Positions 14,146-15,288 of a DNA stretch of 15,288 nt are shown piece after piece. The position numbers were made by a program, and so were the translations under genes. Each line of letters starts with the position of its first letter. The stretch's first letter is position 1. The DNA is from Prevotellaceae bacterium. GTDB lineage: Bacteria > Bacteroidota > Bacteroidia > Bacteroidales > Bacteroidaceae. The notes beneath the pieces are model-generated. The model made no database searches and was not told the DNA's origin. It saw only the letters and a program-made list of their open reading frames with translations. The stretch covers positions 1 through 15,288 of the forward strand of contig JAGKTZ010000045.1 of NCBI GenBank assembly GCA_021153165.1, in the 5' to 3' direction.

Positions 14146-14721
14146 CGTTTGAAGGACTTGAGTAAGTTGCTCAAAAACATTATCACACGGATTATTGCGA
14201 ATGATAATATCTGACAACCGCGCTTTTTCCTCCTCAGGCATTTGCAGGCTTATCCATTCATATACTTTTTCTTGTGTCACATTATCTCTATGCATCACTC
14301 TTTGTACACGTAGGGATTCGGACACTACGACGCAGATGGTGCGGTCGACTAACGATTCGAAGCCCGATTCAAAAAGCAGGGCGCACTCCATGAAGACGAT
14401 ATTGCTACATTGCTGCTCAACCCACTGAGCAAATGCCTGTGCCACTCGGGGGTGTACCAATCGGTCTACTTGCTTGGAATAGTCTGGGCCTTGACACAAA
14501 AAGGCAGCAAGCATGCCTTTGTTGAGCACACCGCCAGCAAAGAGATCCTGCCCAACGAGTGTTGACAACTGACGCTGTAACTCTGCATCGGTACGGATAA
14601 TATGCTTGGCCCACTCGTCGCAATAAAAGACAGGGTAACCCAACTCTTCGACGAGACGGCAGACGTGACTCTTGCCACTGCCGATGCCACCTGTGATAGC
14701 TATGCGTAAGGGGATGTGCAT
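14134..14721 (-). CDS. coaE: Dephospho-CoA kinase
   Basis: This 195-residue enzyme performs the last step of coenzyme A synthesis, phosphorylating the ribose 3'-OH of dephospho-CoA with ATP. The P-loop GGIGSGKS lies at residues 11-18, followed by the YCDEWAKHI segment (substrate-binding region) and the VHPRV motif, then ECALLFESGFE and the lid-region arginines. The ATG at 14721 (MHIPLRIAITGG) places the P-loop at the usual distance from the start. The longer frame from a TTG adds 28 residues translated from a repetitive spacer and is rejected. The C-terminus (QVLQTLQL) ends at TAG, whose final base belongs to the adjacent MITE-like element. Upstream is yajC, separated by 212 bp with a terminator and short repeats, so coaE probably has its own promoter, though none is clear. 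Confidence 0.95.
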   Translation of the reverse strand: MHIPLRIAITGGIGSGKSHVCRLVEELGYPVFYCDEWAKHIIRTDAELQRQLSTLVGQDLFAGGVLNKGMLAAFLCQGPDYSKQVDRLVHPRVAQAFAQWVEQQCSNIVFMECALLFESGFESLVDRTICVVVSESLRVQRVMHRDNVTQEKVYEWISLQMPEEEKARLSDIIIRNNPCDNVFEQLTQVLQTLQL

Positions 14722-14787
14722 GGGAAAGATAATAATTGGGGAAAATTGCGTCGGTGGACCAGTGATAGATAGGTGGTGAAACTGTCC

Positions 14788-14835
14788 TACTCGTTTACTT
14801 GTCAACTTGTTTACTCGTCAACTTGTCCAACTTGT
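14788..14835. repeat. Degenerate 16-bp tandem repeat between yajC and coaE
   Basis: TTTACTTGTCAACTTG (14794-14809) is followed directly by TTTACTCGTCAACTTG (14810-14825), one base different, and then a partial unit TCCAACTTG. Each 16-bp unit is itself two 8-bp halves of the form TnnACTnG. The array abuts the T-tract of the yajC terminator. Confidence 0.8.
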
Positions 14836-14884
14836 AAAAAACAAGAAACCACCCTGCCGTATGATGCGCCAAAGTCGTTTCTTG
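14836..14884 (-). terminator. Terminator after yajC
   Basis: On the minus strand CAAGAAAC (14884-14877) pairs with GTTTCTTG (14849-14842) over 8 bp, with a 27-nt apical region, followed by T6 (14841-14836). It lies 50 bp after the yajC stop codon and would separate yajC from coaE. Confidence 0.75.
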
Positions 14885-14933
14885 CTTATTAGTTTATGAT
14901 TGGCCTAAAGAATAGGCATTAGGCATCTAATTC

Positions 14934-15254
14934 TTATTTTTGTTCAGCAGCTGCTGCGCTGGGCATGATAGCGCTCTTCATAAATTTGATCTTTGTGCCT
15001 GTAGCTACTTCAACCATCACGGTGTTGTCTTCCTCGTTGATGTGCTTCACTGTGCCATGGATGCCACCGATAGTGACAATTTCCTGACCTACGGTGAGGC
15101 TATTGCGGAACTTTTGGATTTCCTTTTGCTTTTTGTTTTGAGGGCGAATCATGAAGAAGTATACGATGGCAAAAAGTACTACCATCATGATGATCATTTC
15201 TAAGCCACCACCTTGTGGTTGCGCTTGCAAGAATGCAATAGTTGCGTTGTTCAT
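14934..15254 (-). CDS. yajC: Preprotein translocase subunit YajC
   Basis: This 106-residue protein is the single-pass YajC subunit associated with the SecDF complex in the inner membrane, which assists protein export. A hydrophobic helix lies at about residues 18-36 (LEMIIMMVVLFAIVYFFMI), followed by the hallmark RPQNKKQKE (37-45). A small beta-rich cytoplasmic domain contains GQEIVTIGGIHGTV and VEVATGTKIKFMKSAI. The Ala-rich tail (AAAAEQK) is usual. The length matches the family. The gene begins 34 bp from the window edge, so its upstream partners are not visible. It is followed by a terminator rather than directly by another gene. Confidence 0.95.
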   Translation of the reverse strand: MNNATIAFLQAQPQGGGLEMIIMMVVLFAIVYFFMIRPQNKKQKEIQKFRNSLTVGQEIVTIGGIHGTVKHINEEDNTVMVEVATGTKIKFMKSAIMPSAAAAEQK

Positions 15255-15288
15255 TTGATTTGTTGTTTATATTAATATATGTATAGTT

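Noticed and set aside
14722..14805. N-terminal extension of CoaE from a TTG codon
   Set aside because: It would translate the repetitive spacer. The ATG at 14721 places the P-loop at the normal distance from the N-terminus.

Overview
The window looks like chromosomal DNA of a Bacteroidales bacterium, possibly Prevotella-like; the genus is a guess. Four things point there. There is a single-chain MurF-alanine racemase fusion, a typical Bacteroidetes arrangement. There are GSCFA and DUF1573 proteins. Promoters repeatedly fit the Bacteroidetes pattern (TAnnTTTG at about -7, sometimes with TTTG about 20 bp upstream). Shine-Dalgarno sequences are scarce. Most of the window is ordinary core genome; the unusual material lies between the genes.

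Left part (1-3833): an exodeoxyribonuclease III gene (minus) diverges from a secreted DUF1573 protein (plus). A tRNA-Pro(CGG) with a strong, apparently bidirectional terminator follows. Next is a loose region of small genes: an 87-residue single-pass membrane protein, a 96-residue multi-pass membrane protein with its own terminator, and two short ORFs, one of 40 codons built on an in-frame 21-bp repeat and one of 55 codons.

Middle (3834-8878): a 743-residue TonB-dependent receptor on the minus strand is preceded by a clear thiamin pyrophosphate (TPP) riboswitch and a near-ideal Bacteroidetes promoter. It is therefore very probably an outer-membrane importer of thiamin or a precursor. Upstream on the same strand lie a TPR protein and fabI (enoyl-ACP reductase). 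The fabI gene has its own promoter and a hairpin in its leader.

Right part (8879-15288): on the plus strand are a nitroreductase and then a tight cluster of a YfcE-like phosphoesterase, a GSCFA protein and murF-alr (cell-wall precursor synthesis), closed by a strong terminator. Convergent on the minus strand are yajC and coaE.

The most interesting stretch is 13800-14145. A 328-bp AT-rich segment has 16-bp terminal inverted repeats and 7-bp flanking direct repeats, like a non-autonomous transposable element (MITE). It abuts coaE so closely that it supplies the last base of the stop codon. Inside it are two interleaved perfect inverted repeats with T-tracts. On the minus strand these are combined with an anti-SD-perfect ribosome site and a nine-codon peptide ORF, an arrangement that resembles an attenuator. 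No CRISPR array, intact transposase or prophage gene was seen.
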